From NCBI GenBank assembly GCA_945903445.1, contig CAMDNZ010000004.1, positions 44,205-108,204 of the forward strand: DNA of 64,000 bases. The letters run 5' to 3'. This DNA comes from Bordetella parapertussis (lineage in GTDB: Bacteria; Pseudomonadota; Gammaproteobacteria; Burkholderiales; Burkholderiaceae_B). A model generated the notes under the pieces. It did not search any database. It saw nothing but the letters and a program-made list of their open reading frames with translations, and was not told the DNA's origin. The translations under genes and the position numbers were made by a program. Of the stretch, positions 8,798 through 17,931 are shown piece by piece (within the stretch, counting starts at the first letter, position 1; every line of letters begins with the position of its first letter).

Positions 8798-10624
8798 ATG
8801 CCCAAGAAGAAACCCGCTGCATTCGGCCAAACCTACCGTCAAGTCTTGCGATTCACCCTGCGCCATTGGGCCAACCAGCCCTGGCGCATCGCAGGGCTAT
8901 TTTTGTTGTTTCTACTGTCGGCCATCGCCGATGTGATCACACCCATTTACGCCGGCCGCCTGGCCGATGCGGTCGCCAGCGCAGCGGCATCCGACGAACT
9001 GGCGTGGGACGCCGCCATCACGGCTTTTCTGATGCTATCGGCGCTGGGCTTTACCAGCGTGCTCATGCGCCAAGCGGGTTTTAGCCAGATCATCACGCTG
9101 ACGCTGCGTATGATGCGCGACGTGGGCGCGCAGTCTTTCTCGCGCATTCAGCATTTTTCCACCGACTGGCATGCCAACAGCTTTGCCGGTTCGACCGTGC
9201 GCAAGATCACCCGAGGCATGTGGGCCCTCGATCTGCTCAACGATACGCTGATCGTATCTATCTTCTCTTCGCTGCTGATGCTGGTGGGCGCGACAGTCGT
9301 ATTCGCTTGGCATTGGCCGATAATGGGTGTAGTGGTGGGCGCAGGTGCCGTCATTTTCGTGGCGGTCACGACAGCGGTCTCGTTGGGTTGGGTCGCACCG
9401 GCTGCGCGCTTGTCCAACCGTTGGGACACTCGTATGGGGGGCGTACTGGCCGATGCCATCAGCTGTAATCCAGTGGTCAAAGCGTTCGGTGCCGAGGCAC
9501 GCGAGGAGTCGCGCTACGATCGAGTGTTGAACAAGTGGCAGATACGCACCCGCCGAACGTGGATCAGGGCGACGCGCAATGGCGGGCTGCAAGGTCTGAT
9601 GCTGCTGATGATGCAGGTGACCATGCTGGCGACCGCTTTGATGCTTTGGCGTCAGGAGCTGGCGTCGGTAGGCGACATCACGTTTTCGCTCACCATGTTC
9701 TTCGTGCTCAAGCGTTACCTGGGCGACATCGGCATGGACATCCGCAATCTTCAGCGCTCGGTCAACGACATGGAAGAAATGGTGGCGATGGATGGCATGC
9801 CGGCCGGGGTGCGCGATGCGGTCAGTGCGGCGCCGATCCGCATCGAGTCGGGCGAAATCGTTTTCGACCATATGACGTTCCATTACGGATCGGGCGAGCA
9901 GGCGCTGTACGACAATTTTTCGATGCGTATCGCGCCCGGCGAACGGGTTGGGCTGGTGGGCCATTCCGGTTCGGGCAAGACCACCTTCGTCAAACTGGTT
10001 CAACGGCTGTATGACGTCTCGAGCGGTCGTATTCTGATCGACGGGCAAGACATCGCACAGGTCCGACAGTCGTCCTTGCGCAGTCAGATCGCTATCGTGC
10101 AGCAAGAACCCACTTTGTTTCACCGCAGTCTGGCCGAGAACATCGCCTATGGCCGGCCCGATGCGACACAGGCCGACATCGAACGCGCGGCCCGACAGGC
10201 CAGCGCACACGATTTCATCATGCGCTTGCCCAAAGGCTACGGCACGTTGGTGGGCGAACGCGGTGTAAAGCTGTCGGGGGGCGAACGTCAGCGCGTGGCC
10301 ATCGCACGGGCATTTTTGGCCGATGCGCCCATTCTCATTTTGGACGAAGCCACGTCCAGCCTGGATAGCGAAAGCGAAATGCTCATTCAGCAGGCCATGG
10401 AGCGTTTGATGGCTGGCCGGACGACCTTGGTCATTGCGCACCGCCTGTCTACGGTGCGTGCGCTGGATCGCTTGCTGGTCATGGCGCAGGGCAAGGTGAT
10501 CGAAGAGGGCAGCCATCAGGCGCTTATTCTGCGCCAGGGTGGGGTGTATCGACGGATGTATGAGCGGCAGGCGCTGTCTTTGGCCGAGGGCGCAGAGGGT
10601 TCGTCGCCCCCCGTTTTTATTTGA
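8798..10624 (+). CDS. ABC transporter, fused permease and ATPase (MsbA-like exporter)
   Basis: This 608-residue half-transporter has a six-helix type I exporter membrane domain (about residues 25-330) and a nucleotide-binding domain (about 345-595). Walker A is GHSGSGKTT near 388, the signature LSGGERQRV near 493, Walker B ILILDEATSSLD near 513 and the H-loop VIAHRLSTV. It should work as a homodimer exporting lipids, drugs or peptides; the substrate cannot be told from sequence. The C-terminus overlaps the convergent regA gene by 8 bases. It is not clearly operonic with its upstream neighbour because of the intervening hairpin. Confidence 0.88.
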   Translation: MPKKKPAAFGQTYRQVLRFTLRHWANQPWRIAGLFLLFLLSAIADVITPIYAGRLADAVASAAASDELAWDAAITAFLMLSALGFTSVLMRQAGFSQIITLTLRMMRDVGAQSFSRIQHFSTDWHANSFAGSTVRKITRGMWALDLLNDTLIVSIFSSLLMLVGATVVFAWHWPIMGVVVGAGAVIFVAVTTAVSLGWVAPAARLSNRWDTRMGGVLADAISCNPVVKAFGAEAREESRYDRVLNKWQIRTRRTWIRATRNGGLQGLMLLMMQVTMLATALMLWRQELASVGDITFSLTMFFVLKRYLGDIGMDIRNLQRSVNDMEEMVAMDGMPAGVRDAVSAAPIRIESGEIVFDHMTFHYGSGEQALYDNFSMRIAPGERVGLVGHSGSGKTTFVKLVQRLYDVSSGRILIDGQDIAQVRQSSLRSQIAIVQQEPTLFHRSLAENIAYGRPDATQADIERAARQASAHDFIMRLPKGYGTLVGERGVKLSGGERQRVAIARAFLADAPILILDEATSSLDSESEMLIQQAMERLMAGRTTLVIAHRLSTVRALDRLLVMAQGKVIEEGSHQALILRQGGVYRRMYERQALSLAEGAEGSSPPVFI

Positions 10625-11234
10625 CGCGCTGCTTTTCCAGCTTGCGTGCCAAGGTGCGGCGGTGCATGCCCAGGCGTCTGGCGGTCTCTGAAATATTGAA
10701 ATCGGTTTCGGCTAGCGTCTGGTGAATACGCTCCCATTCCAGCGTCTTGATCGAGGTGGTGCGTTCGGTCAGTTCGACGGCCACCTCGCCCTCCGCCCGT
10801 CCGAATGCGGCTTCGATGTCGTCGGTGTTCGAAGGCTTGGCCAGATAGTGGCACGCGCCTAGTTTGATGGCTTCAACGGCCGTGGCAATGCTGGCAAAAC
10901 CCGTCAGCACGACGATCAGCATGGTGGGATCGTGCGCGTGCAGGGCCTGTACGCAAGCCAGGCCGGATGCCTCGCCTTTGAGCTTCAAATCGACCACGGC
11001 GTAAGCGGGTGTGGTGTGTCGCAGAATGTCCTGCATGCCTTCCAGGCCAGTGGCGTGCGACACCCGATACCCGCGCCGTTGAAACGATTTGCTCAGGGTT
11101 CGTGCAAACGCCGCGTCGTCTTCGACGATCAACAGGCTACGCGCGCCCTCGGCGTGAGACGTCGATTCGATCGACTTGCCGGGTTCGTTCTGGTCGGCGG
11201 GTGAGACTGAGTGAGAAGCGACAGGCGATGTCAT
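10617..11234 (-). CDS. regA: Response regulator of the RegA/PrrA/ActR family
   Basis: The 205-residue protein has a receiver domain (acidic pair VEDD near 38-40, phospho-acceptor Asp 82 in VVDLKLKGEASG, LTGFAS, and conserved Lys in YLAKPS) and a short Fis-type helix-turn-helix at the C-terminus (ISETARRLGMHRRTLARKL). This compact form is typical of RegA/PrrA, the DNA-binding partner of the redox sensor kinase RegB. The start overlaps the regB stop codon. Co-transcription with cyoABCD-surf1-regB suggests it controls, and may be controlled with, the terminal oxidase. The poorly conserved first 30 residues are probably a flexible tail. Confidence 0.88.
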   Translation of the reverse strand: MTSPVASHSVSPADQNEPGKSIESTSHAEGARSLLIVEDDAAFARTLSKSFQRRGYRVSHATGLEGMQDILRHTTPAYAVVDLKLKGEASGLACVQALHAHDPTMLIVVLTGFASIATAVEAIKLGACHYLAKPSNTDDIEAAFGRAEGEVAVELTERTTSIKTLEWERIHQTLAETDFNISETARRLGMHRRTLARKLEKQRVK

Positions 11235-12589
11235 AAGGAAGTCCTGGAAGAGTCGAGGCCAGGGCCGGACAAATCGCCCGGCGTGACGGCCATCAGCGGC
11301 AAGCTGAACGTGACTACCGCGCCCCCTTGCGGCCGGTTGTGGGCGCGCAGGCTACCGCCCAACATACGCGCGACGTTCACCACCAAGAATAGTCCTAAGC
11401 CGCCTCCAGGGCGGCCCTTGCTGGATTGATAGGGCTTGCCCAGTTGCGCCAGCATGGGTGGGGCAAAACCCGGCCCTCTATCGTAGACGGTGATCGCCAG
11501 CGAGTCGTCTTGCCGGGTGATCTCCATGGCGACCCAGGCCGGCGATGCTTCCAAGGCATTGTCCAGGATATTGCATATCGTCTGCTTGAGCGTCGCATCG
11601 GCAATCATTGGCCGATCGTCGATAAAGCGGTTGTCGTACTCGAACCGATCGATGGTCCGTGTCGTGCGCCACTCGTGGGCCAGCGCATCGAGAAAGGTAC
11701 GCACGGTCGTGGTTTCCAGCGATTCACCCCGCGCTTCCCCCGCCGACAGCAGAATGCCGCTGACAATCGCTTTGCAACGCGCTACCTGAATCTGCATCTC
11801 CTCGATCTCTTGCTGCATCTCGGGGTCTTGCTTTAAGACAGGCATTCGGCGCCAATCGCCCAGGATGACGGCTAGCGTGGCCAGCGGGGTGCCCAGTTCG
11901 TGAGCAGCGCCCGAGGCCAGCAGACCCATGCGTACGACGTGATCTTCTTCAGCCGCACGCTGGCGCAGATCGGCCAGACGGGCATCGCGTTCGCGTAGAT
12001 TGGCGTTGATGCGAGTGATGAAAAACGCCAGCAATCCGCCGTTCAAGGCAAAGCACAGCAGCATGCCTTGCAGGTAGTAGCTGCGCAGCCCGAAGTCGTG
12101 ATCGGGCGGCAGGGGCAGGGGGGTGCCCACCAAGGCTAATCCGCTCAAGCAGACAATCGAAATGCCGAGCATTAACCAGGTGGTCCAGGGGCGCAGCAGC
12201 ACGGCGGCCAGGCTGACTTGCAGCAAGTACAGAAAAACGAAGGGGTTGGTCGCGCCGCCGCTCAAATAAAGCTGAACGGTCAGGATGCCGACATCGACCA
12301 GCAGCGCGATGAACAGCTCGATGTTGGAGATTTCGGGATACAGCCTCGCACGCAGCATGCTGAGCACATTAAAGCCGATCAGACCTGCCAGCACGGCGGC
12401 CATGACGTCCAATGGCAGCGCAATGCCTAAACCGTAGGTCACCGTGGCAATGGTGACGATCTGCCCCAACACGGCGACCCAGCGTAGCTGGATCAGCAGG
12501 CGCAGGTTCTTGCGTCCGGTGGCATCGGATACGCCTTCTGCCGGGCTGTCGAAACTACGGGCCGCGCTGGTCGGACTGAGGGCTGTCAT
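11231..12589 (-). CDS. regB: Redox sensor histidine kinase of the RegB/PrrB family
   Basis: The 452-residue kinase has about six membrane helices (residues 35-195). They include GGATNPFVFLYLLQ, the RegB ubiquinone-sensing signature, followed by the H-box ASGAAHELGTPLA (His 230) and a HATPase domain (NILDNALEAS, DRGPGF, GGGLGLFLV). Cys 272, in the ARCKAIVSGIL segment 42 residues after the histidine, sits about where RegB has its redox-active cysteine. I infer this by position. The start at 12589 is chosen because its ATG overlaps the surf1 TGA and the upstream extension would lie inside surf1. It should phosphorylate RegA in response to quinone redox state. Confidence 0.88.
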   Translation of the reverse strand: MTALSPTSAARSFDSPAEGVSDATGRKNLRLLIQLRWVAVLGQIVTIATVTYGLGIALPLDVMAAVLAGLIGFNVLSMLRARLYPEISNIELFIALLVDVGILTVQLYLSGGATNPFVFLYLLQVSLAAVLLRPWTTWLMLGISIVCLSGLALVGTPLPLPPDHDFGLRSYYLQGMLLCFALNGGLLAFFITRINANLRERDARLADLRQRAAEEDHVVRMGLLASGAAHELGTPLATLAVILGDWRRMPVLKQDPEMQQEIEEMQIQVARCKAIVSGILLSAGEARGESLETTTVRTFLDALAHEWRTTRTIDRFEYDNRFIDDRPMIADATLKQTICNILDNALEASPAWVAMEITRQDDSLAITVYDRGPGFAPPMLAQLGKPYQSSKGRPGGGLGLFLVVNVARMLGGSLRAHNRPQGGAVVTFSLPLMAVTPGDLSGPGLDSSRTSL

Positions 12590-13473
12590 CGACTTTCGTG
12601 CCGAGCGCGCTCGCGCACCCGGCGCTCGTCGCGCCGAACGAAAAACGCGGCTGCCGCCACCATCAAGGCCAATCCGAACCACGTCAGTGCGTAGATGGCG
12701 TGGCTGTTATGAAAGCTCAAGACGGTCAGGCCGGGAATGGGCCAGATGCGCTGATCGGCCACATGGGCCAGCTCGCCTCGCAATTGGCTGGCACCCAAGG
12801 CATTCGTACGCCCATCGGCTTCGGCGTCCACGAAATAGGGCGCGAGCTTGATCAAACCTTGTGCGGTGCCAATGGCACCGACGTCACGCGAATACCATTT
12901 CGCCGCTGCCGGATCGTTCTTGCGCAAAAAACCGCCAGCCGGTTCGCTGATGCGCAGCAGACCCGTCAATTCAACGGTGCCTTGCGGCGCATTGTCTTGC
13001 CGCGTGGCGGGATCGCGCCGGTCGGGCGTGACGAAGCCGCGATTGACCAGTACGGTGGTGCCGTCGGCCTGCACCAGCGGCGTCATGACCCAGAATCCGC
13101 TACCGAAGTCGGTGCTGGCCTGAACCAGCGATTCGTGGCTGTGTTCGTAGCGTCCGGTCAATTGCAGACGTCGGTATTCGTCGGTCTCGCGCGTCATGCC
13201 TGGCCATTGGGCAGGCGAGGGCGGTGTTTGCGGGACACCTTGCGCGCGTGCAGTGACGCGGTCGATCAAGTCGAGCTTCCAGGCGCGTCGTTCGATCTGC
13301 CAGATGCCCAGGGCCAGGAAACCCGCGAACAGCGCGAGTGCCACGATACTTAACACCGCCAGTACCCAGGCGGCACGGGGACGGCGCGCACGCGGGTCAG
13401 CCGGCGAGTCGGCGTCGGTCTGCAAAAACGGGCGGCCTGGGCCGCCCGTCGAGGGAGTGCGATCTCCGGACAT
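12586..13473 (-). CDS. SURF1 family cytochrome oxidase assembly protein
   Basis: The 295-residue inner-membrane protein has one N-terminal helix (ALFAGFLALGIWQIERRAWK), a periplasmic domain and one C-terminal helix. SURF1 hallmarks include GIWQIERRxWKLDLI, the VLVNRGFVTPDRRDP loop and the ending FHNSHAIYALTWFGLALM. SURF1 proteins assist heme insertion into heme-copper oxidases. Location three bases after cyoD and directly before regB indicates a role in assembling the bo3 quinol oxidase rather than an aa3 cytochrome c oxidase. Confidence 0.88.
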   Translation of the reverse strand: MSGDRTPSTGGPGRPFLQTDADSPADPRARRPRAAWVLAVLSIVALALFAGFLALGIWQIERRAWKLDLIDRVTARAQGVPQTPPSPAQWPGMTRETDEYRRLQLTGRYEHSHESLVQASTDFGSGFWVMTPLVQADGTTVLVNRGFVTPDRRDPATRQDNAPQGTVELTGLLRISEPAGGFLRKNDPAAAKWYSRDVGAIGTAQGLIKLAPYFVDAEADGRTNALGASQLRGELAHVADQRIWPIPGLTVLSFHNSHAIYALTWFGLALMVAAAAFFVRRDERRVRERARHESR

Positions 13474-13476
13474 GAA

Positions 13477-13911
13477 TCAACGCATGTTGGACATGTCGTG
13501 GTTCATGGTCGGCATCATGTTGGCGTTCAGGTGATGCATCACCCAAATCGAACCCGCCAGCGTGATGATGACGATCACCAGCGTGAAGAGCAGCGCCAGC
13601 ATGTTCCAGCCGCCTTCCGAACGACCGTTCATGTGCAGGAAGTACACCATGTGAACGACCACTTGGATCGCGCCCAGCCCCATGACGACCAGGGAGGTGG
13701 TAATGGCGCTGGCGAACATATCGCCCATGACCACGGCGAACGGGATGACGGTCAGAATGACCGACAGGATGAAGCCGATAGTGTAGTCGCGCAGGCTGCC
13801 GTGCGGCTCGTCTTCGTCGTGATGATCGTCGCCGTGGTGGCCGTGATCGTCGTGACCGGCAACGCCGTGGCCATGACCTTTATGGTCGAGGGTTTCGGTA
13901 TGTGCGGTCAT
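13477..13911 (-). CDS. cyoD: Cytochrome bo3 quinol oxidase subunit IV
   Basis: The 144-residue protein has an unusual His/Asp-rich N-terminus (about residues 9-38, many HGHG and DDHH repeats) followed by three membrane helices with the CyoD pattern LRDYTIGFILSVILTVIPF, QVVVHMVYFLHM and LALLFTLVIVIITLAGSIW. The start is set by the ATGA overlap with the cyoC stop codon. The His-rich tail is longer than in Escherichia coli CyoD and could bind metal, which is speculation. Confidence 0.9.
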   Translation of the reverse strand: MTAHTETLDHKGHGHGVAGHDDHGHHGDDHHDEDEPHGSLRDYTIGFILSVILTVIPFAVVMGDMFASAITTSLVVMGLGAIQVVVHMVYFLHMNGRSEGGWNMLALLFTLVIVIITLAGSIWVMHHLNANMMPTMNHDMSNMR

Positions 13912-14552
13912 TGCTGCACTCCCATCAGGTAGACAAAGGAAAACACGCCAATCCAGATCACATCCAGGAAGTGCCAGAACATCGACAGGCACGTCACCCG
14001 GCGGCGATTGGCGGTGGTCAGGCCGTGCTTCTTGATCTGGAACAACAGGGTGACCAGCCAGACGATGCCGAAGGTCACGTGCAGGCCGTGGGTACCCACC
14101 AGCGTGAAGAACGACGACAAAAACGCGCTGCGCTGGGGCGTCGCGCCCAGGTGGATCAGGTGATAGAACTCATACAGTTCCAAGCCCAGGAAGGCCAGAC
14201 CGAACAAGCCAGTGATAGCCAGCCACAACAGGGTGCCGCCCTTACGTTTCTTGGCCATTTCCAGCATGGCAAAGCCGTAAGTGATCGACGACAGCAGCAG
14301 CATGGCGGTGTTCAAAGCCACCAGCTTCAGGTCGAACAAATCGGCGCCCGAAGGGCCTGCCGCATAGTTGCGGCCGACCACGGCGTGTACCGCGAACAGG
14401 GCGGCGAAGATGAGGCAGTCGCTCATCAGGTAGATCCAGAAGCCCAGCAGGGTGCCGTTCTTCGGGTGGTGCTCGGTGGGCACGTAGAAGCGCAGGTTGC
14501 CCTGGGCGTCCACGCCTTCGGCACGATGAGCAGTAGCGGTAGCGTTAGACAT
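13908..14552 (-). CDS. cyoC: Cytochrome bo3 quinol oxidase subunit III
   Basis: The 214-residue protein has five membrane helices and conserved subunit III features: GFWIYLMSDCLIFAALFA, ELYEFYHLI and GTHGLHVTFGIVWL. The start is placed at 14552, overlapping the cyoB stop by 8 bases. This matches the usual short N-terminus before FYVPTEHHPKNGTLLGFW; a longer frame upstream would cover more of cyoB. It is a structural subunit of the inner-membrane ubiquinol oxidase. Confidence 0.92.
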   Translation of the reverse strand: MSNATATAHRAEGVDAQGNLRFYVPTEHHPKNGTLLGFWIYLMSDCLIFAALFAVHAVVGRNYAAGPSGADLFDLKLVALNTAMLLLSSITYGFAMLEMAKKRKGGTLLWLAITGLFGLAFLGLELYEFYHLIHLGATPQRSAFLSSFFTLVGTHGLHVTFGIVWLVTLLFQIKKHGLTTANRRRVTCLSMFWHFLDVIWIGVFSFVYLMGVQQ

Positions 14553-16548
14553 GTTGGGCAAGCACTCGCGAGTAAGCATCTTCGGTGGCGACGACTTCTT
14601 CCACCGGGATGTAGTAGTCGCGCTTGTAGTTGAAGGTGTGAATGATGGTGGCGGCGATGATGCCGACGAAGGTCACGCCCACCAGCAACCACATATGCCA
14701 GATCAGACCGAAGCCGAGCACCGTGCACAGGCCCGCGATGATGATGCCGGCACCCGTGTTCTTGGGCATGTGGATGGGTAGGAAGCCGTCGGTCGGACGC
14801 TTGTAGTTGCGTTGCTTCATCTGATGCCAGGCGTCGCCGGCATGAATCTGCGGGGTGAACGCGAAGTTATAGGCAGGTGGGGGCGAGGACGTGGCCCACT
14901 CCAGCGTACGGCCATCCCATGGGTCGCCGGTCACGTCGCGCAGCGAGTCGCGGCGCAGGTAGCTGACCACCAGCTGGATCAGGAACGAACCGATGCCCAG
15001 GGCGATCAGGAACGCGCCGACCGCGGCGATCTGGAACCAGATTTGCAGCGAAAAGTCGGTGAAGTGGCTCATGCGGCGGGTCACGCCCATCAGGCCCAAC
15101 ACGTACAGCGGCATGAAAGCGACGTAGAAACCCACCAGCCAGAACCAGAACGAGCACTTGCCCCAAAACGGATCGAGCTTGTAGCCGAAGGCTTTCGGGA
15201 ACCAGTAGGTAATGGCGGCCATGATGCCGAACAACACCCCGCCGATGATGACGTTGTGGAAGTGAGCGATCAAAAACAGGCTGTTGTGCAGCACGAAGTC
15301 GGCGGGCGGGACGGCCAGCAGCACGCCGGTCATGCCTCCGATCACGAAGGTGATCATGAAGCCGATGGTCCACAGCATGGGCACTTCGAAGCGGATGCGG
15401 CCGCGATACATCGTGAACAGCCAGTTGAAGATCTTCGCGCCGGTCGGGATCGAGATGATCATCGTGGTGATCCCGAAGAACGAGTTCACACTCGCGCCCG
15501 AACCCATGGTGAAGAAGTGGTGCAGCCACACCAGGTACGACAGCACAGTGATCACGACCGTTGCATAGACCATCGACGCATAGCCGAACAGACGCTTGCT
15601 GGAGAAGGTCGCGACGATTTCGGAGAACACGCCGAACAGCGGCAGGATCAGAATGTAGACCTCGGGGTGACCCCAGATCCAGATCAGGTTCACGTACATC
15701 ATGGCGTTGCCGCCCATGTCGTTCGTGAAAAAGTTGAAACCCAGATAGCGGTCTAGCGACAGCAGCGCCAGCACGGCGGTCAGCACCGGGAATGCGGCCA
15801 CGATCAGCACGTTGGTACACAGCGAGGTCCAGGTGAAGACGGGCATCTTCATCATGCCCATGCCGGGCGCGCGCATCTTGATGATGGTGACTAGCAGGTT
15901 CACCCCGGAGAGCAGAGTGCCGACCCCGGCGATCTGCAAGGCCCAGATGTAGTAATCCACCCCCACGTCCGGACTATGGATAATCCCCGACAGCGGTGGG
16001 TAGGCCAGCCAGCCCGTCTTCGCGAATTCGCCGACGAACAGCGACACCATCACCAGGACCGCGCCGCTAGCGGTCATCCAGAAGCTGAAGTTGTTCAGGA
16101 ACGGGAACGCCACGTCGCGGGCGCCGATTTGCAGCGGCACGACATAGTTCATCAGCCCGGTCACCAGCGGCATCGCCACAAAGAAGATCATGATCACGCC
16201 GTGGGCGGTGAAGATCTGGTCGTAGTGGTGTGGGTTCAGATAGCCGACGTTGTCGCCGAATGCGATGGCTTGCTGGATTCGCATCATGATGGCGTCGGCA
16301 AAGCCGCGCAGCAGCATGATCAGCCCCAGAATCATGTACATGATCCCGATTTTCTTGTGGTCGATGCTAGTGAACCAGTTACGCCACAGAAAACCCCACA
16401 GCTTGAAGTAGGTCAGGGCGCCGACCAGTGCCAGCCCACCCAGGATCACGGCAATGAACGTGACGATCAGGATGGGTTCGTGCAGCGGTATCGCCTCCCA
16501 CGAGAGGCGACCGAATATGAGTTTGGTGAAGTCTAGGCTATCGGACAT
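14545..16548 (-). CDS. cyoB: Cytochrome bo3 quinol oxidase subunit I
   Basis: The 667-residue catalytic subunit carries the hemes and CuB and pumps protons. Visible landmarks are TAHGVIMIFFVAMP (low-spin heme His), WGHPEVYILILP (CuB His and crosslinked Tyr of the K channel), LHHFFTMG (the CuB histidine pair) and HFHNVIIGG near the end (heme histidines). The extra N- and C-terminal helices beyond the 12-helix core are typical of CyoB. Length is normal. No cyoE follows in this operon, so heme O synthase must be encoded elsewhere. Confidence 0.95.
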   Translation of the reverse strand: MSDSLDFTKLIFGRLSWEAIPLHEPILIVTFIAVILGGLALVGALTYFKLWGFLWRNWFTSIDHKKIGIMYMILGLIMLLRGFADAIMMRIQQAIAFGDNVGYLNPHHYDQIFTAHGVIMIFFVAMPLVTGLMNYVVPLQIGARDVAFPFLNNFSFWMTASGAVLVMVSLFVGEFAKTGWLAYPPLSGIIHSPDVGVDYYIWALQIAGVGTLLSGVNLLVTIIKMRAPGMGMMKMPVFTWTSLCTNVLIVAAFPVLTAVLALLSLDRYLGFNFFTNDMGGNAMMYVNLIWIWGHPEVYILILPLFGVFSEIVATFSSKRLFGYASMVYATVVITVLSYLVWLHHFFTMGSGASVNSFFGITTMIISIPTGAKIFNWLFTMYRGRIRFEVPMLWTIGFMITFVIGGMTGVLLAVPPADFVLHNSLFLIAHFHNVIIGGVLFGIMAAITYWFPKAFGYKLDPFWGKCSFWFWLVGFYVAFMPLYVLGLMGVTRRMSHFTDFSLQIWFQIAAVGAFLIALGIGSFLIQLVVSYLRRDSLRDVTGDPWDGRTLEWATSSPPPAYNFAFTPQIHAGDAWHQMKQRNYKRPTDGFLPIHMPKNTGAGIIIAGLCTVLGFGLIWHMWLLVGVTFVGIIAATIIHTFNYKRDYYIPVEEVVATEDAYSRVLAQHV

Positions 16549-16605
16549 CTTTGAGTACCGTGCGGCGAACCGCGTGGATAAAAGAGAGGGCTGGGCGCGT
16601 CGCGT

Positions 16606-17754
16606 TTACAGCTGCGTCACGGAACCGGCTTGCGTGACGGGGCTCAACTGCGTGAGAGGACTCGATTGAGTCACGGGTGCCGATCGCGTGAGCGGAATCG
16701 ACTGTTGCACGGGCGCGGCGACGACGCCGAACTCGGATTCGCTACACATCGACGCGACGTAGGGGGTGTCGGCATGGGTCAGGCCCAGGCGCTCTCGCAC
16801 CAAGGGGTCCAGGCGGGTGATATTGCGAATGCCGGGCACGCCCAACCCACCAGCGGCGTCGATGGCCATCATCTCGCCCATGCACATACGGCCTTCCTCG
16901 ACGCAGCGGTTCACCACCAGGTCGAACAGATTGGGCGCGACGGCCGAGAAACGGCGCACCGCCACACGTTCGCTGGGTTGCTCGAGTTGCAGGTAGGCTT
17001 CGCGCGACAGCGTTTCACCGGCAGCACGGCTATCGTTTACCCACTTGGTGAAGCCCGCGTTATCCAGCGCGTGAAACTTGAAGCGCATATGCGAGAAGCC
17101 TGCGCCACTGTAGTTGGCCGAGAATCCATCGTACACGCCGGGGTGGTTCACCACGCCGTGCAGCGTGGTCTGCATGCCGGCCATCGCATAGATCTGACCG
17201 GCCATCGCGGGCACGTAGAACGAGTTCATCACGCTGGAAGCGGTCAGCTTGAACTGGATCGGGCGATCGATGGGCGCGGCCATTTCGTTAACCGTCGCGA
17301 TGCCTTGCTCGGGATAGATGAACAGCCACTTCCAGTCCAGCGCCACCACTTCCACTACCAGCGGCTTGGTATCGGCGGACACCTCGCGCTGCGCGTCGAT
17401 GCGATCGAGCGGGCGGTAGGGGTCGAGCAGGTGGGTGCTGGTCCAGGTGACGGCACCCAAGGCGATGATGATCAAGAGCGGGGCAGCCCAGATCAGCAGC
17501 TCCAGCAGCGTCGAGTGATCCCAATCGGGCTCGTAGCGGGCATTGGCCGACTTACGATATTTCCAGGCGAACAGGAACACCAGGAAGATCACCGGGACGA
17601 TGATCAACAGCATCAGCACTGTGGCAATGACGATGAGATCACTTTGCTGCTGCGCCACATAGCCGGATGGCGACATGACAATGGCATTACAGCCGGTGAG
17701 CAAAGTGGCGAAGGAGAACAGCGCGAAACCGCGGAGGAGGGATTTTGAAGGCAT
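16606..17754 (-). CDS. cyoA: Cytochrome bo3 quinol oxidase subunit II, with repeated C-terminal tail
   Basis: This 382-residue lipoprotein (lipobox TLLTGC) has two membrane helices and a periplasmic cupredoxin domain. DWKWLFIYPEQGIATVNEMA and SSVMNSFYVPAMAGQIYAM are as in CyoA; the CuA cysteine ligands are absent, as expected for a quinol oxidase. The end is odd: residues 348-382 are near-perfect six-residue repeats (PVQQSI, PLTRSA, PVTQSS, PLTQLS, PVTQAG, SVTQL). The ATG at 17754 is preferred over an upstream TTG because it gives a normal lipoprotein signal. It is the first gene of cyoABCD-surf1-regBA. Confidence 0.92.
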   Translation of the reverse strand: MPSKSLLRGFALFSFATLLTGCNAIVMSPSGYVAQQQSDLIVIATVLMLLIIVPVIFLVFLFAWKYRKSANARYEPDWDHSTLLELLIWAAPLLIIIALGAVTWTSTHLLDPYRPLDRIDAQREVSADTKPLVVEVVALDWKWLFIYPEQGIATVNEMAAPIDRPIQFKLTASSVMNSFYVPAMAGQIYAMAGMQTTLHGVVNHPGVYDGFSANYSGAGFSHMRFKFHALDNAGFTKWVNDSRAAGETLSREAYLQLEQPSERVAVRRFSAVAPNLFDLVVNRCVEEGRMCMGEMMAIDAAGGLGVPGIRNITRLDPLVRERLGLTHADTPYVASMCSESEFGVVAAPVQQSIPLTRSAPVTQSSPLTQLSPVTQAGSVTQL

Positions 17755-17931
17755 TGCCGTAGGAATTGGAAAGCGTAGCCGATGAAAAGAAGGCAAAATG
17801 TTATCTGGCAAAATGTTAGCGCAATGCTGCAGTGCGCGTATTGGACATTTTGTCCTATGGCAGCGCCGTCCAACTGATGCGATCCTTGGTGGTTGTGTCC
17901 ATTATTATTCCAGAGTTGCGAGTCACTTACG

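Noticed and set aside
9035..10516. Long antisense frame opposite the ABC exporter
   Set aside because: A shadow of a gene with intact Walker and signature motifs.
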